Below, in pieces: positions 11,193 through 21,089 of a stretch of 64,000 bases of DNA. The stretch's first letter is position 1. Each line of letters opens with the position of its first letter. Location of the stretch: contig NC_057861.1 of assembly GCF_019393635.1 (NCBI RefSeq), positions 54,759,532-54,823,531 of the forward strand, given 5' to 3'. The translations under genes were made by a program, and so were the position numbers. The DNA is from Dromiciops gliroides (taxonomy: Eukaryota; Chordata; Mammalia; Microbiotheria; Microbiotheriidae). The notes under the pieces were generated by a model that was given only the letters and a program-made list of their open reading frames with translations, did not search any database and was not told the DNA's origin.

Positions 11193-11362
11193 CAAAAGGA
11201 AATAATTCCTGTCCTCATGGAGCTTACAGTCTATTAGGGGAAACAAGATGTATATGTATATAAAATAAAAACAAGGTTATTTGGAGTGGGGTGGGGTGGG
11301 GAGGCATCTACAGCTAAGAGGAACTCCCCTCCCCTGTGGAACCCAACATAGTGCCTTGCACA

Positions 11363-11530
11363 TGGTGTTGTTCAGTTGTTTCAGCCATGTTCAATGTTTT
11401 GTGACCCCATTTGGGGTTTCCTTGGCAAAGCTATAGAGTACTTTGCCATTTCCTTTTCCAGCTCATTTTACAGATGAGGAAACTGAGGTCAAAAGGGTGA
11501 AGTGACTTGCCCAGGTTCTCACAGCTAGTT
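11363..11530 (-). mobile_element. MAR1-like SINE, truncated
   Basis: Minus orientation. Contains GTGACCCCATTTGGGGTTTC, CTTGGCAAAG, the CATTTTACAGATGAGGAAAC core and CACAGCTAGT. The head is missing. Confidence 0.75.
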
Positions 11531-11570
11531 GTACTTTTAAAATGTTTGCTGAATTAAATTATAAGTTCTA

Positions 11571-11912
11571 CCTAGGAATATTATAACCAAATTCCAGAGC
11601 TCCCAGGTCAAGGAGAAAATATTGCAAGCTGCCAAAAAGAAAGAATTCAAGTACTGTGGAGCCCCAGTCAGGATAGCACAAGATCTAGCAGCTTCTACAT
11701 TAAAGGACTGGAGCACATGGAATATGATATTCCAGAGGGCAAAGGAATTGGGATTACAACCAAGAATCACTTACCCAGCAAAACTCATCATAATCTTTCA
11801 GAGGAAAAAATGGGACTTCAATGAAAAAGAGGACTTTCAGGTATTTGTGATAAAAAGACCTGAACTGAATGGCAAATTTGACTTTCAAATACAAGACCCT
11901 AAAGAACCATAA
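11571..11912 (+). pseudogene. L1/HAL1 ORF1 C-terminal fragment
   Basis: The open frame enters from the truncated 5' end and stops at 11910-11912. Its translation has the layout of the L1 ORF1 protein C-terminal nucleic-acid-binding domain: a KEKIL-QAAKKK start, a GAPVRIAQD motif, LKDW, and the diagnostic PRITYPAKL segment. The N-terminal coiled coil and RRM are missing. It is a relic, not a host gene. Confidence 0.82.
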
Positions 11913-11929
11913 AAATTGGAGTTGGGGGA

Positions 11930-12042
11930 CATACCTGGGGTCATGCGCTGGGTGACTGTCTTATGTCTGAGGCCAGGTTTTGTCTGGGATCTCCTTGGGT
12001 CCAGGGTGGATGCTTTGTCCACTGTGTCACCTAGCTGCCCCA
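11930..12042 (-). mobile_element. strongly diverged SINE inside the LINE
   Basis: Recognisable only by GTCTGAGGCCAGG, GGGTCCAGGGTGGATGCTTT and TGTCACCTAGCTGCCCC. Most of the central region has mutated. Confidence 0.6.
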
Positions 12043-12179
12043 TGATGACATCTTTAGGGTTAAATTGAGGGATGAGGGGAATGCACTGGGGGAGGGGGAA
12101 GGGCAGGGGTAGCTTGGGGTAAAACCCCACAAAAAAGAAACAGGAAAGGGTTTATGGAATGGGGGAAGAGATGGGTGAG

Positions 12180-12400
12180 GAGCAGGGCAGTAAATGAATT
12201 TTACACTCATCAGAATAGGCTCAAAGACCTTAATCTCATCAGAGTTGCCTCAAGGAGGGATTAACACACACATACCCAATTGGGTAGAGTAATCTATTTA
12301 ATCTGGGCAGTAAATGAGCCTAACACTCATCAGAATTGGCTCAAGGAGGGAATAACATACACACTCAATTGGGTGGAGTAATATATCTAACCCTGCAGGA
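12180..12400. repeat. imperfect direct duplication in LINE 3' region
   Basis: A unit of about 90-120 bp starting GGGCAGTAAATGA and containing ACACTCATCAGAAT, GGCTCAA and AATTGGGT(A/G)GAGTAAT occurs twice in tandem (from about 12185 and about 12304). Confidence 0.7.
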
Positions 12401-13065
12401 AAATAGGGGAAGGGGATAAAGAGAGAGGGGCAAAAGAAGGGAGGGCAGATTGGGGGAGGGGATAGACAGAAGCAAATCCCTTTTGTAGAGGGATAGGCTG
12501 AAAGAAGATAGATAATAGTGTAAATATCATGGGGAAGGGAATAGGATGGAGGGAAACAGTTAATAGTAATTGTGAAAAAGAGAAAAGGGGGGAAATTGTA
12601 CAAAAAATACTCATAACAACTCTTTGTGGTGGCTAAGAATTGGGAATCAAGGGAATGTCCATGAATTGAGAAATGACTGAAGAAGCTGTAGTATATGATT
12701 GTAGTGGAATGGTTTTGTGCTATAGGAAATGACAAACAGGATGATCCTAGAAAAACCTGGAAAGACTCATGTGAACTGATGTATACCAAAGTGAGCAGAA
12801 CTGGGAGGACATTGTGCATAGTGACAGCAGTATTGTTCAATGAGCAATTGTGAATGACTTTACTCTCAGCAATACAATGATCTGAGACAATCCCAAGGGA
12901 CTAATGATGAAGCATACTATCCACTCCCATAGAAAGAACTGATAAAAAGAGCACTTGTGGATTGTACATATATAACCTATATCAGATTATCAGATTGGTT
13001 GCTGTCTTGTGGAGAGGGGAGGAAAGGAAGGGAGGGAGAAAATTTTGGAACTCTAAATCTTATGA

Positions 13066-13161
13066 AGGGGCAGCTAGACACTTAATACTTAACTAGCTGT
13101 GTGACCCTGGGCAAGTCACTTAACCCCAATTGCCTCACTAAAAAAAAATAATGTAATGTAA
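13066..13161 (+). mobile_element. internally deleted marsupial SINE in LINE tail
   Basis: The head GGGGCAGCTAG is joined directly to ACACTTAATACTTA, losing the middle third. It is flanked by AAATCTTATGA on both sides, so it inserted into the LINE 3' end as an already shortened copy or was deleted afterwards. Confidence 0.85.
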
Positions 13162-13384
13162 TAAATCTTATGAAAATGAATGTTGAAAACTACCCTTATA
13201 TGTAACTGGAAAAAATAAAATAAATGTTTTTTTTTTTTAATTATAAGTTCTAGGCAAAAGGGACCTTAGAGATCACTTAGGGGTTATTGGCCTTTTTTTT
13301 TTAATGTCTGGGACCCCTTTAAATCATCCAGTGAAACCTATGGGCCCCTTCTCAGAATCAGGTTGGTAAATGCAGGTAAGATTA

Positions 13385-13970
13385 AAAAAGAATCCAATTA
13401 TTGGAAATCGAGGGAATGCCCATCAATTGGGGAATGGCTAAACAAGTTGTGGTATATGAACACAGTGGAATACTATTGTGCTGTAGAAACAATGAGCAGG
13501 AGGAGTTCAGAGAAACCTGGAAGGACTTATATGAACTGATGCTGAGTGAGAGGAGCAGAAGCTAGAGAACATTGTGCACAGTAACAGCAACATTGTTTGA
13601 TGATCAACTGTGATAGACTGGGTAAAAACAATGTCAAAGAACTCATGATAGAAAATGTTCTCCACATCCAGAAAAAAGAACTGTGGATTCTGAATGCAGA
13701 TTGAACTACACTGTTTCTACTTTTTGGCTGTTTTTTTTTCCTTCTTTTTTGAGGTTTTTCCCTTGAGCTCTGATTCTTCTTTCACAATATGACTAATGCA
13801 GAATATGTTTAATGTGAATGTACATATATAACCTATATCAGATTGCTTTCCGTCTTGGGGAGGGGGGAGGGAAGGGAGGGTGGGAGAAAAATTTGGAACT
13901 AAAAATCCTATGAAAACCAAATGTTGAAAACTATCCTTATATGTAACTGGAAAATAATAAAATACTTTTT
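13385..13970 (+). mobile_element. second LINE 3' end of the same family
   Basis: Starts in CCCATCAATTGGGGAATGGC and ends in AACTGGAAAATAATAAAATAC. It parallels 12640-13238 block by block but carries an extra pyrimidine-rich segment. No coding sequence. Confidence 0.8.
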
Positions 13971-14184
13971 TTTTAAAAGGAATCCAATTCTGTTGGGATA
14001 CAGTCTTCAAAATAGTCACAAACCAAATTCAGGGGTCCCAGGTGAAGGACCCCCGATCGATCTAAGCTAAGCTTATTTTTACAGATGAGGGAACCAATAT
14101 ATTGCAATTCAGGGAAGTGACTGAGCCAGGTTCATTCCCACAGCTAGCAGGGCAGAGTTTTAAAGGACCTTAAAATATAGCACA

Positions 14185-14338
14185 GGGGCAGCTAGATGGC
14201 ACAGTGGATAGAGCACCGGCCCTGGATTCAGGAGTACCTGAGTTCAAATCCGGCCTCAGACACTTAATACTTACTAGCTGTGTGACCCTGGGCAAGTCAC
14301 TTAACCCCAATTGCCTTACTAAAAAAATATATATATAT
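14185..14338 (+). mobile_element. marsupial SINE, short type
   Basis: Full copy with an A/(TA)n tail. ATATAGCACA on both sides is the target duplication. Confidence 0.9.
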
Positions 14339-14410
14339 AGCACAAAGAATGACTGGGCTTTTAGAGACCAGAGAAATCTAGCCCAACCACCTCATTTTAT
14401 TGATTCCATG

Positions 14411-14784
14411 TGTAATGATTGGAATAACGCCACCTGCTGGATACTTACTGTAGAGGAGTTCTGCCCATGAAGGGAAGGTCTTTGAGGGCAAGACCAGGAG
14501 TCTTTTCTTTGGTATCAGGAAGTGACGCGGGCTAGTGGGAGGAGGAAGGAAGAGACTGGCGCTCAGTCTCGCTTTTTTTTTCCTCTGGACTCTGGTGGAG
14601 AGCGGAGCTAGAAATGTGCTCTCCCTTTAATAGATAGGAATCTAGGCCTTTCTCTCTCTCTTTACCAAATTCTTATTCTCCTTAATAAATGCTTAAAAGT
14701 CTAACTCTTGCTAAAGCTTATAATTTATTGGCGACCACTCATTGGCTATTTTAGACAGTTTAGCTAGAATTTTAGCCCTTAACA
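14411..14784 (+). repeat. 5' LTR of ERV copy A (374 bp)
   Basis: Starts TGTAATGATTGG and ends GCCCTTAACA. AATAAA at 14684-14689 is the likely polyA signal. Against the 3' LTR it differs by two substitutions (T/C at LTR position 6 and a C/T at a CpG) and one 14-bp indel, so insertion was recent. A CTCF-type motif lies near the start. Confidence 0.95.
14426..14440 (-). promoter_or_regulatory. CTCF-like motif in LTR
   Basis: The reverse strand reads CCAGCAGGTGGCGTT, close to the published CTCF core (CCA-N-N-AG-R-K-GGC-R). Binding is inferred from sequence only. Confidence 0.5.
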
Positions 14785-14786
14785 GA

Positions 14787-14804
14787 TGGCTGACCACGAA
14801 GAGG
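14787..14804 (+). other. candidate primer-binding site, copy A
   Basis: TGGCTGACCACGAAGAGG begins two bases after the LTR, the expected position and TGG start for a tRNA primer site. I cannot match it confidently to a particular tRNA. A seven-codon frame starts at the overlapping ATG (14786). Confidence 0.55.
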
Positions 14805-14911
14805 AAAGCTGAACCTCACTTCTGATCTTCCGGTTGGGTAAGAAATTTCCCCTACCCTTTTAACTGCTAAGTACTGGTGTACTGGCTGTGTTTTCCTTTA
14901 AATTTTTTCGA

Positions 14912-15790
14912 ATGGACCTTTTAAACTCCCTAATTATCCTATTTTTGATTTTAGTCTGTTTAACCGGACAAATGGGAGATAAGATCATGTTAATGCTTTG
15001 TTTTTGTGGATTTTCTATTTTTCTTTTTATTTTTGTTAGAAGAGCCAGCAACTTACTCACACAAGGAAATATCTCTCCCTCTCCCAACCATGCTTTTTCA
15101 GAGAAACCTGAAGAGATTCCTGCAGCTTTTCCCAGTTCTAACAGTAATTGTTGCTCTAATTTTGCATGCCTGGAGGCAATGACCCACCCTCTAGAAGCTT
15201 TTAATCCCCTAGCACCTGGAGGCAAAGTGGGGGAAGAGGAATCCAGGCCTGAGTTCAAAATCAAGTCGGATTCAAATTGCGCTGGTCCCTCCCCTCCTCC
15301 CCAGACCCCACCCTCTACTCCTCCCATGGCCAAGCCCATAGCTTCCCCTGCCTGGGAAGTCCAGAGATCTGATGCGCATGCTCAACTTTTTCTACCTGCA
15401 TTTGCAGCTTCAGGCTCAGCCCTTCCCCGGCCTGGCTGTGCTTTTGAGACAATCTTAGAAAACTCTTTAAATTCCAGATATGCTTGTTTTGTTCATAATT
15501 TTGCTAACCTGCTTTTGTCTTTAATTAGTAATCTTATAAAGCATTTGTATGGTGAAAAGACTGACAGACAATATAAAGGGGTTAAAGAAGAAAAACTTAA
15601 GCTGAATAAGAATGACAATCATCAACATAGTTCAAGACAATGCTTCTTTTGGCATGGAAGGATATATATTGTACAGAAATGTAGAAGTAAGCAGCAAGGT
15701 ATTGATATGAGTATTGGGGATTTTAGATATCGGAATCAAAAGTGTTCTGAATTCACTCAGAGTAATTGTATCAGTTCAGAGGTTACATAG
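14912..15790 (+). CDS. orphan ORF of ERV copy A, unknown protein (292 aa)
   Basis: The longest open frame of the element, taken from the first in-frame ATG; the frame is also open upstream without an ATG. Seen in the translation: two hydrophobic, membrane-like segments (about residues 3-18 and 25-42) separated by a short polar loop, a serine/proline-rich region with a dense proline cluster (about 125-150), and a lysine-rich C-terminal third. No signal-peptidase site, zinc knuckle, protease or polymerase motif is evident. Copy B keeps the same frame open, with roughly 10% amino-acid difference. By position it sits where gag would be, but I do not recognise gag or env. It could be a degenerate gag, an accessory gene or captured sequence. 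Function not assigned. Confidence 0.6.
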   Translation: MDLLNSLIILFLILVCLTGQMGDKIMLMLCFCGFSIFLFIFVRRASNLLTQGNISPSPNHAFSEKPEEIPAAFPSSNSNCCSNFACLEAMTHPLEAFNPLAPGGKVGEEESRPEFKIKSDSNCAGPSPPPQTPPSTPPMAKPIASPAWEVQRSDAHAQLFLPAFAASGSALPRPGCAFETILENSLNSRYACFVHNFANLLLSLISNLIKHLYGEKTDRQYKGVKEEKLKLNKNDNHQHSSRQCFFWHGRIYIVQKCRSKQQGIDMSIGDFRYRNQKCSEFTQSNCISSEVT

Positions 15791-17752
15791 GATTTCTATG
15801 CTATTACATCTACATTTTGAAATTAATGGTAATGGGTTTATTTTCATATTTTCATGCTTTTGAGATTGTGTCTTATACTTAGTTTTTAAAACAAGGAGAA
15901 TATTTGTAAAAGCTTTTTATAGTCATGTGATCAAGTTTATATTTTATAATACTCTTATTAATATTAAGTTCATATTCATTTAGATTTCCTTAGTTTGAAT
16001 TTCACTGTATTTTATTGTTCCATGTGTATTTTCTTCTATTCATTTGTCTATCTAATTTTGAAACATTGCAAGATGGTTTTGATTTTATTATACAATGTTA
16101 ATTCTAGGAGTATTGTGCTCCCATATTCTGAGTTGTTTGTTTTTGTTATTTTTTTTTCCTCAACTGATTATTTGATCAAACTCTTTAAAGCATTTCCCTG
16201 GCAAATTGGTTGCCATGGCAAGTGTAAATTGATTCTAGAAGTATTATTTTTGATAAGCACATTCCAAAAAAAAAAAAAAAAAAGAGGGGAACATTTGTAA
16301 AAGTTTTCTTTTTTCAAAAAAAAGTTTTCTTTGAGATTCTGTTGTGCTTTAACTTGTATTTAAATATGTTCAGATTTTTCAAAAAAGTAATTGTATACTA
16401 AGTTAAAAAAAAGGGGTATTATTTGAAATTGTTGCATAATTATATATTGTGTTCTGAGTCAAGATGTATTCACATTTTTTGCAATCATTTATTATCCTCA
16501 ATTTTTAAATCCATATGAGACTTGGATTATGGGAACTTATCATTTAAGACATTAATTGCCTTTATTCTGAGTTATCAGATGCCAGTTGGCCAAGATGCCA
16601 TCCAATCACAAGAGGAATACACATGAGGGGAGACATGCATGAAGTCAAGGTATGGCTGAGAGAACGGCTTTTGACAAATGTTGAGGTTGGATTCTCTTGG
16701 TTTAATATTTTATTTTATTTTATTTTTCCCCACAATATTGTACAGATGGCTGGAAGTATTCATCCCACCCATCTCACTCCTACACCTGGCTTCTATGCTC
16801 CCTCCTATATGCCTGATGCCATGGACATCTTAATCCCATGGATCTGATTAAGTCTGACTCAGTTTCCTCCAATATGTTCGGTGGCATGGACGTATATTCC
16901 ATCCACCTATTTTAAGCCTGGCATACTGTATGGGCAGTACATATTGCTCAAGTGTGGGAATGCTCATATCCCATCATTTCTCTGTTCTTTTATGGTAACC
17001 CCCATAATTATCTCAGGTGTCATGATAAATACAGTGTTGAATTTGGCCTTGACACCTGTTACCAATTATATTAGATTTTTAAATTTCTCATAATGGCATG
17101 AGGATAATTAGGCAGATGATGCAAAAAGTGATGAAACAAAGATAAAAAATTATTTTTAATAATTAATATTGCAGCAATTGTCTTCTCAATTACCCTCCAT
17201 AAGGGGGGGACTATAGTAATATTATAATTTTAAAGAATGGTTCAATTTTTGTTTTATTATATGTTTCATGTGTAACAACTAAGATTCTGAATTCCCTTAA
17301 ACATGTTTTTGAGAACTTTCATTGTTTGATTTGATTATTGACAAAGCTATTTTAAAGTTGTGTTAAGCTCAATTTTGTAGGAAATTTTCCTGGCTGATTA
17401 CCAGCATCCACACATCAACCCCTGAAAAGACTTCCATTCCACGACTACACCTAGAGGACATCTGAGAAAAGACTTTCAGAGACTTTAAATGAACAGTTTT
17501 GATTTGTTCTTTTTGTTGGTTTTTTTCTCTTTCTGTTATAATATACACCATCTGTAACATGTATTCTCTGCAGAGGCCCTCCCTTTGCAAGACTAATGTC
17601 AAAGCGTCGGTTCATGAGGACAAAAAAAATCGCCCCTCTGGACAAAACTTTCCTCTCTTCCTTTTCTATATTGTTGTTCACATATTATTAGTTAGCAATA
17701 GTTATCATATTGTTTTTACTGTTCCGTCAAGGAAACATTTTGTTTCTTGAGG
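15791..17752 (+). other. AT-rich interior of ERV copy A without long ORF
   Basis: About 2 kb with only short frames (for example 16623-16847 and 16881-17093), which are nearly identical in copy B but without recognised domains. An A-run lies at 16266-16283. At 17201-17212 a second G-rich purine tract occurs that copy B lacks. Confidence 0.6.
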
Positions 17753-17767
17753 AACAACAGGGGGGAC
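17753..17767 (+). other. polypurine tract, copy A
   Basis: AACAACAGGGGGGAC directly precedes the 3' LTR, the expected plus-strand primer position of a retroviral element. Confidence 0.75.
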
Positions 17768-18127
17768 TGTAACGATTGGAATAACGCCACCTGCTGGATA
17801 CTTACTGTAGAGGAGTTCTGCCCATGAAGGGAAGGTCTTTGAGGGCAAGACCAGGAGTCAGGAAGTGACGTGGGCTAGTGGGAGGAGGAAGGAAGAGACT
17901 GGCGCTCAGTCTCGCTTTTTTTTTCCTCTGGACTCTGGTGGAGAGCGGAGCTAGAAATGTGCTCTCCCTTTAATAGATAGGAATCTAGGCCTTTCTCTCT
18001 CTCTTTACCAAATTCTTATTCTCCTTAATAAATGCTTAAAAGTCTAACTCTTGCTAAAGCTTATAATTTATTGGCGACCACTCATTGGCTATTTTAGACA
18101 GTTTAGCTAGAATTTTAGCCCTTAACA
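17768..18127 (+). repeat. 3' LTR of ERV copy A (360 bp)
   Basis: Starts TGTAACGATTGG and ends CCCTTAACA. It lacks the 14 bp (TTTTCTTTGGTATC) present in the 5' LTR. It carries the same CTCF-like motif at 17783-17797 (reverse strand). Confidence 0.95.
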
Positions 18128-18424
18128 CATGTCAGGGGCCCAGAAAGGTTTGGTGACTATGTGACTTATCCATACAGGGTAACCTATCTAGTAAGTTGGC
18201 CATCAGATTCTTAAGCCAGGTCCTCAGTCTGTCTCCAAATGCAGAGTTTTGGGGTTTTTTGCAGTTTTTTGGTTTTGTTTTTGCATTATAACCAGCCTTA
18301 GGAAGCCCCCTTAGTTCATCAGCTGATCTCATGGCTTGGCTTACTCTGGTAGGTGGGAGGCGGAAGAGGATTAGGAGGAATCAAGGGCAGTTTGCTTTGG
18401 GATGATTGAGAATGGAAACATGGT

Positions 18425-18600
18425 GGAAAAGGGAAAAATACTCTGGCTGGGGAATCAGAGGACCTAGATCTAGAACCTGGCTTTCATACTTAGAACCTGG
18501 GTGACCTTGGACAAGTTTGGGCTCATCTGTAAAATAAAGAGCATTAAATGTCCTCTGAGGTCCTATAGAGCTATGGTCCCTGGGATCCTTCCCCAGTCCT
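18425..18600 (+). mobile_element. diverged MIR-type SINE
   Basis: Contains GGGGAATCAGAGGACCTAGA, GGTGACCTTGGACAAG and CATCTGTAAAATAAAGAG. The core is partly deleted. Confidence 0.6.
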
Positions 18601-18637
18601 TCTGCCTAGGTCTCCCACTCAGGCTCATGACTTATCT

Positions 18638-18787
18638 TTTTTTTTTTTTTTGCGGGGCAATGGGGGTTAAGTGACTTGCCCAGGGTCACACAGCTAGTAA
18701 GTGTCAAGTGTCTGAGGCCGGATTTGAACTCAGGTACTCCTGACTCCAGGGCCGGTGCTCTATCCACTGCACCACCTAGCCGCCCCC
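18638..18787 (-). mobile_element. marsupial SINE, short type
   Basis: Minus full copy. CTCATGACTTATCTTT is repeated exactly on both sides, and a third CTCATGACTTATCTTT follows at about 18809, so the target itself was a small tandem. Confidence 0.92.
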
Positions 18788-19045
18788 CTCATGACTTATC
18801 TTTGACACCTCATGACTTATCTTTGACACCTGTCCTTCCCTCCCTCCCCTGCCCTCTCAGCCCCGAATGACCAACTGGAATTTCCCTTGGCAGCCTCAAC
18901 CCTCCCTTTCAGGCCCAGCCAGACCTGGGCTAGGCTCTCTTTCCTTCCTCTGCACAAAGGACTCCCTCCCTTCCCCTCACCTCCCCATGGGGGCCACTGC
19001 CCATATCATAAACTGAGTTCTTCTCTGGGCTGGTAATACCATTGG

Positions 19046-19061
19046 CCAACAGATGGCGCTA
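19046..19061 (+). promoter_or_regulatory. CTCF-like motif upstream of GADD45B
   Basis: CCAACAGATGGCGCTA fits the CTCF core pattern CCA-N-N-AG-R-K-GGC-R. It lies in apparently unique DNA about 4.5 kb upstream of the gene. Confidence 0.4.
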
Positions 19062-19457
19062 ATGAACCATATTTCCTTCCCAGGCAGTCAGTCCCTCTTC
19101 AGGATGAAAAACCACTGTATTTGAGAGCTTAGAATCATAGAATGTCAGAACTGAAAGGAGGCTGAGATATCATCCAGTAAAACGCCTCATTCCTCTCCCT
19201 CCCATTTCACAGATGGATCAGCTGAGGCCCAGAGAGATTGTCAGCCCAAAGTTGCATGGGCAATTTTCTAATAGCACTGGCATCTGAGTCTAAGTCCTCA
19301 GTCTCAAAACCAGTGCTTATTCTACAACGCTCGCATCTAGTCATGGAATCCCAGGGTTGGAAGGGACCTCACAGGGCATTAGGTCCAGCCCAGCACACCT
19401 TAGCAGGCATCCCATCTAACTAACATTCCTTAGAATGATCACTCAGTATCTCTATCT

Positions 19458-19606
19458 TTTTTTTTTTTTTGGTGGGGCAATGGTGGTTAAGTGACTTGCC
19501 CAGGGTGACACAGCTAGTAAGTGTCAAGTGTCTGAGGCTGGATTTGAACTCAGGTCCTCCGGAATGCAGGGCCAGTGCTTTATCGACTGCACCACCTAGC
19601 TGCCCC
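19458..19606 (-). mobile_element. marsupial SINE, short type
   Basis: Minus full copy from a T-run to CACCTAGCTGCCCC. I saw no clear flanking duplication. Confidence 0.87.
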
Positions 19607-19827
19607 TGGTAGTAGTAGGCTTCCACCAGTCTTGGACGACCATGGATCAGCACCTTGAAGAGCCACAGGCCACAGTGTTGGCTGTGCAGTCCAATACAAG
19701 AGCTGTAGTTCCGGCCGCAAGGAGGACATCGGAAAACTGCGCTCTCTGTTGCCCGTTGGGTTCCTGTGTCTCATTAGTTTTTCTTCCTCCCCCTAAGTGA
19801 AACAAATTTAATACCTCTTCTAGAAGT

Positions 19828-20046
19828 TTGTTGTTCGGTCATGTCTGACTCCCCCTGACCCCGTTTGGGGTTTTCTTTAGGCAAAGATACTAGAGCAGTT
19901 GGCCATTTCCTTCTCCAGCTCATTTTACAGATGAGGAAACTGAGGCAAACAGGGTTAAGTGACTTGCCGAGAGTCTGAGGCCAGATTTGAACTCAGGTCC
20001 TCCTAACTACAGGCCCTGAGACCTATCCACTTCACCACCTAGCTTC
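19828..20046 (-). mobile_element. MAR1-like SINE
   Basis: Minus copy: TTGTTCGGTCATGTCTGACT, CCCCGTTTGGGGTTTTC, CCATTTCCTTCTCCAGCTCA, core and CACCACCTAGC end. It lacks part of the CORE block around the usual GGGTCACACAGCT. Confidence 0.8.
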
Positions 20047-20576
20047 CACAAGATTCAAATATTTGAAAAACATCCTGCCTTCCCCAAGTCTTCTCTTATC
20101 CAGGCTAACTAACCACTGTAGCCCACATGAAGCCTTCATTGACCTTCCATTGAGAAGGTAAGTTCTGCAGGCTCCTGATCCTCCTGGTTGCCTTTTTCTC
20201 AATGTGTTCTACCTTGGTGATGCTCAAGACCCTTGTTTTACAGAGGAAGAAAGAGACCTGGAGATTGAGAATGACTTCTCCACATAGCAATTCAGTGGCA
20301 GATCTGAAGGAAGAATTCAGATACCCTCTGCACTCCCCACCACCTTCATTGCTAGGCCAGGGGACCCTGGTCCTACTTCAAATGCTGGGGACTTCAGACT
20401 GTCTATTGTATGGAGAGCAAAGACTTAGGCACAAGGGAAAGGGGAAAATTGAGCAAGGTCATGGAGGGAGTAATAATGTTAACAATATCAGCTGCAGTTG
20501 GTGAATTCTTAGGCTGGAGATTTAGGCTTCAATCTTAGATAGGATATCTGCTAGCTTGCGTGAGCTTGACTTGATC

Positions 20577-20728
20577 TTTTTTTTTTTTTTTTTGGTGAGG
20601 CAATTGGGGTTAAGTGACTTGCCCAGGGTCACACAGCTAGTAAGGGTTAAGTATCTGAGGCCAGATTTGAACTCATGTACTCCTGAATCCAGGGCTGGTG
20701 TTTTATCCACTGTGCCAGCTAGCTGCCC
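20577..20728 (-). mobile_element. marsupial SINE, short type
   Basis: Minus full copy with an exact TTGACTTGATCTTTT duplication on both sides. Confidence 0.92.
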
Positions 20729-20794
20729 ATTGACTTGATCTTTTATCTCCAGAGGTTTCCAGAGTCTCTTCCTTGGTAAAGTAAGGGATTTGGA

Positions 20795-21089
20795 AGGGGC
20801 AGCTAGGTGGTGCAGTGGATAGACCAGAGGCCCTGAAATTGGGAGGACCTGAGTTCAAATGTGACCTCAAACATTTACTAGCTGTGTGACCCTGGGCAAG
20901 TCACTTAACCCCGATTGCCTTAAACATCTGGGACCATCTCTAGTCGTCCTGATCTATATCTTGCCACTGGACCCAGATGGCTCTGGAGGAGAAAGTGAGG
21001 CTGACAACTTTGTGCACTTCCTCACTTAAATCCAATTCAATGCAAATTGTGACATCTGTTGTCGTCTTCTTGAGAAGGACTACCAAACA
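20795..21089 (+). mobile_element. bipartite marsupial SINE (~295 bp)
   Basis: The usual tRNA-like head and core (to about 20922) are fused to a different 3' half: CTGGGACCATCTCTAGTCGT, GGACCCAGATGGCTCTGGAG, CTCACTTAAATCCAATTCAA, ending GGACTACCAAACAA. AAGGGATTTG on both sides shows it moved as one unit. The 3' half may derive from the LINE that mobilises it (inference). Confidence 0.8.

Larger units (their letters stand above)
11571..13238 (+). mobile_element. 5'-truncated ORF1-only LINE (HAL1/L1 type) with target duplication
   Basis: A 1668-bp insertion is flanked by identical AATTATAAGTTCTA at 11557-11570 and 13239-13252. It begins inside an L1-type ORF1, then runs directly into a ~1.3-kb untranslated region with no reverse transcriptase frame. 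It ends in AACTGGAAAAAATAAAATAAATG followed by a T-run. That layout matches half-LINEs (HAL1). The end sequence (TATATAACCTATATCAGATT ... GGAGAAAATTTTGGAACTC) recurs in the fragment at 13385-13970. Two SINE pieces are nested within it. Confidence 0.8.
14411..18127 (+). mobile_element. complete non-autonomous LTR retrotransposon/ERV, copy A
   Basis: A 3717-bp element bounded by two directly repeated LTRs and a CATG target duplication (14407-14410 and 18128-18131). The interior is 2983 bp with a candidate primer-binding site, one ~292-codon ORF, AT-rich non-coding DNA and a purine tract before the 3' LTR. No protease, reverse transcriptase, integrase or zinc-knuckle motif is visible, so mobilisation must have relied on another element. 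A second copy lies inverted at 42561-46296. The 4-bp duplication fits several retroviral classes and does not decide which. Confidence 0.92.

Noticed and set aside
14860..15339. 159-codon frame antisense to the ERV ORF (and its counterpart in copy B)
   Set aside because: It overlaps the longer sense frame and shows no domain; considered a shadow of the sense ORF.
16623..17093. Small frames in the ERV interior, nearly identical in copy B
   Set aside because: The two copies are young, so similarity is expected without selection. No env or other retroviral motif is visible.
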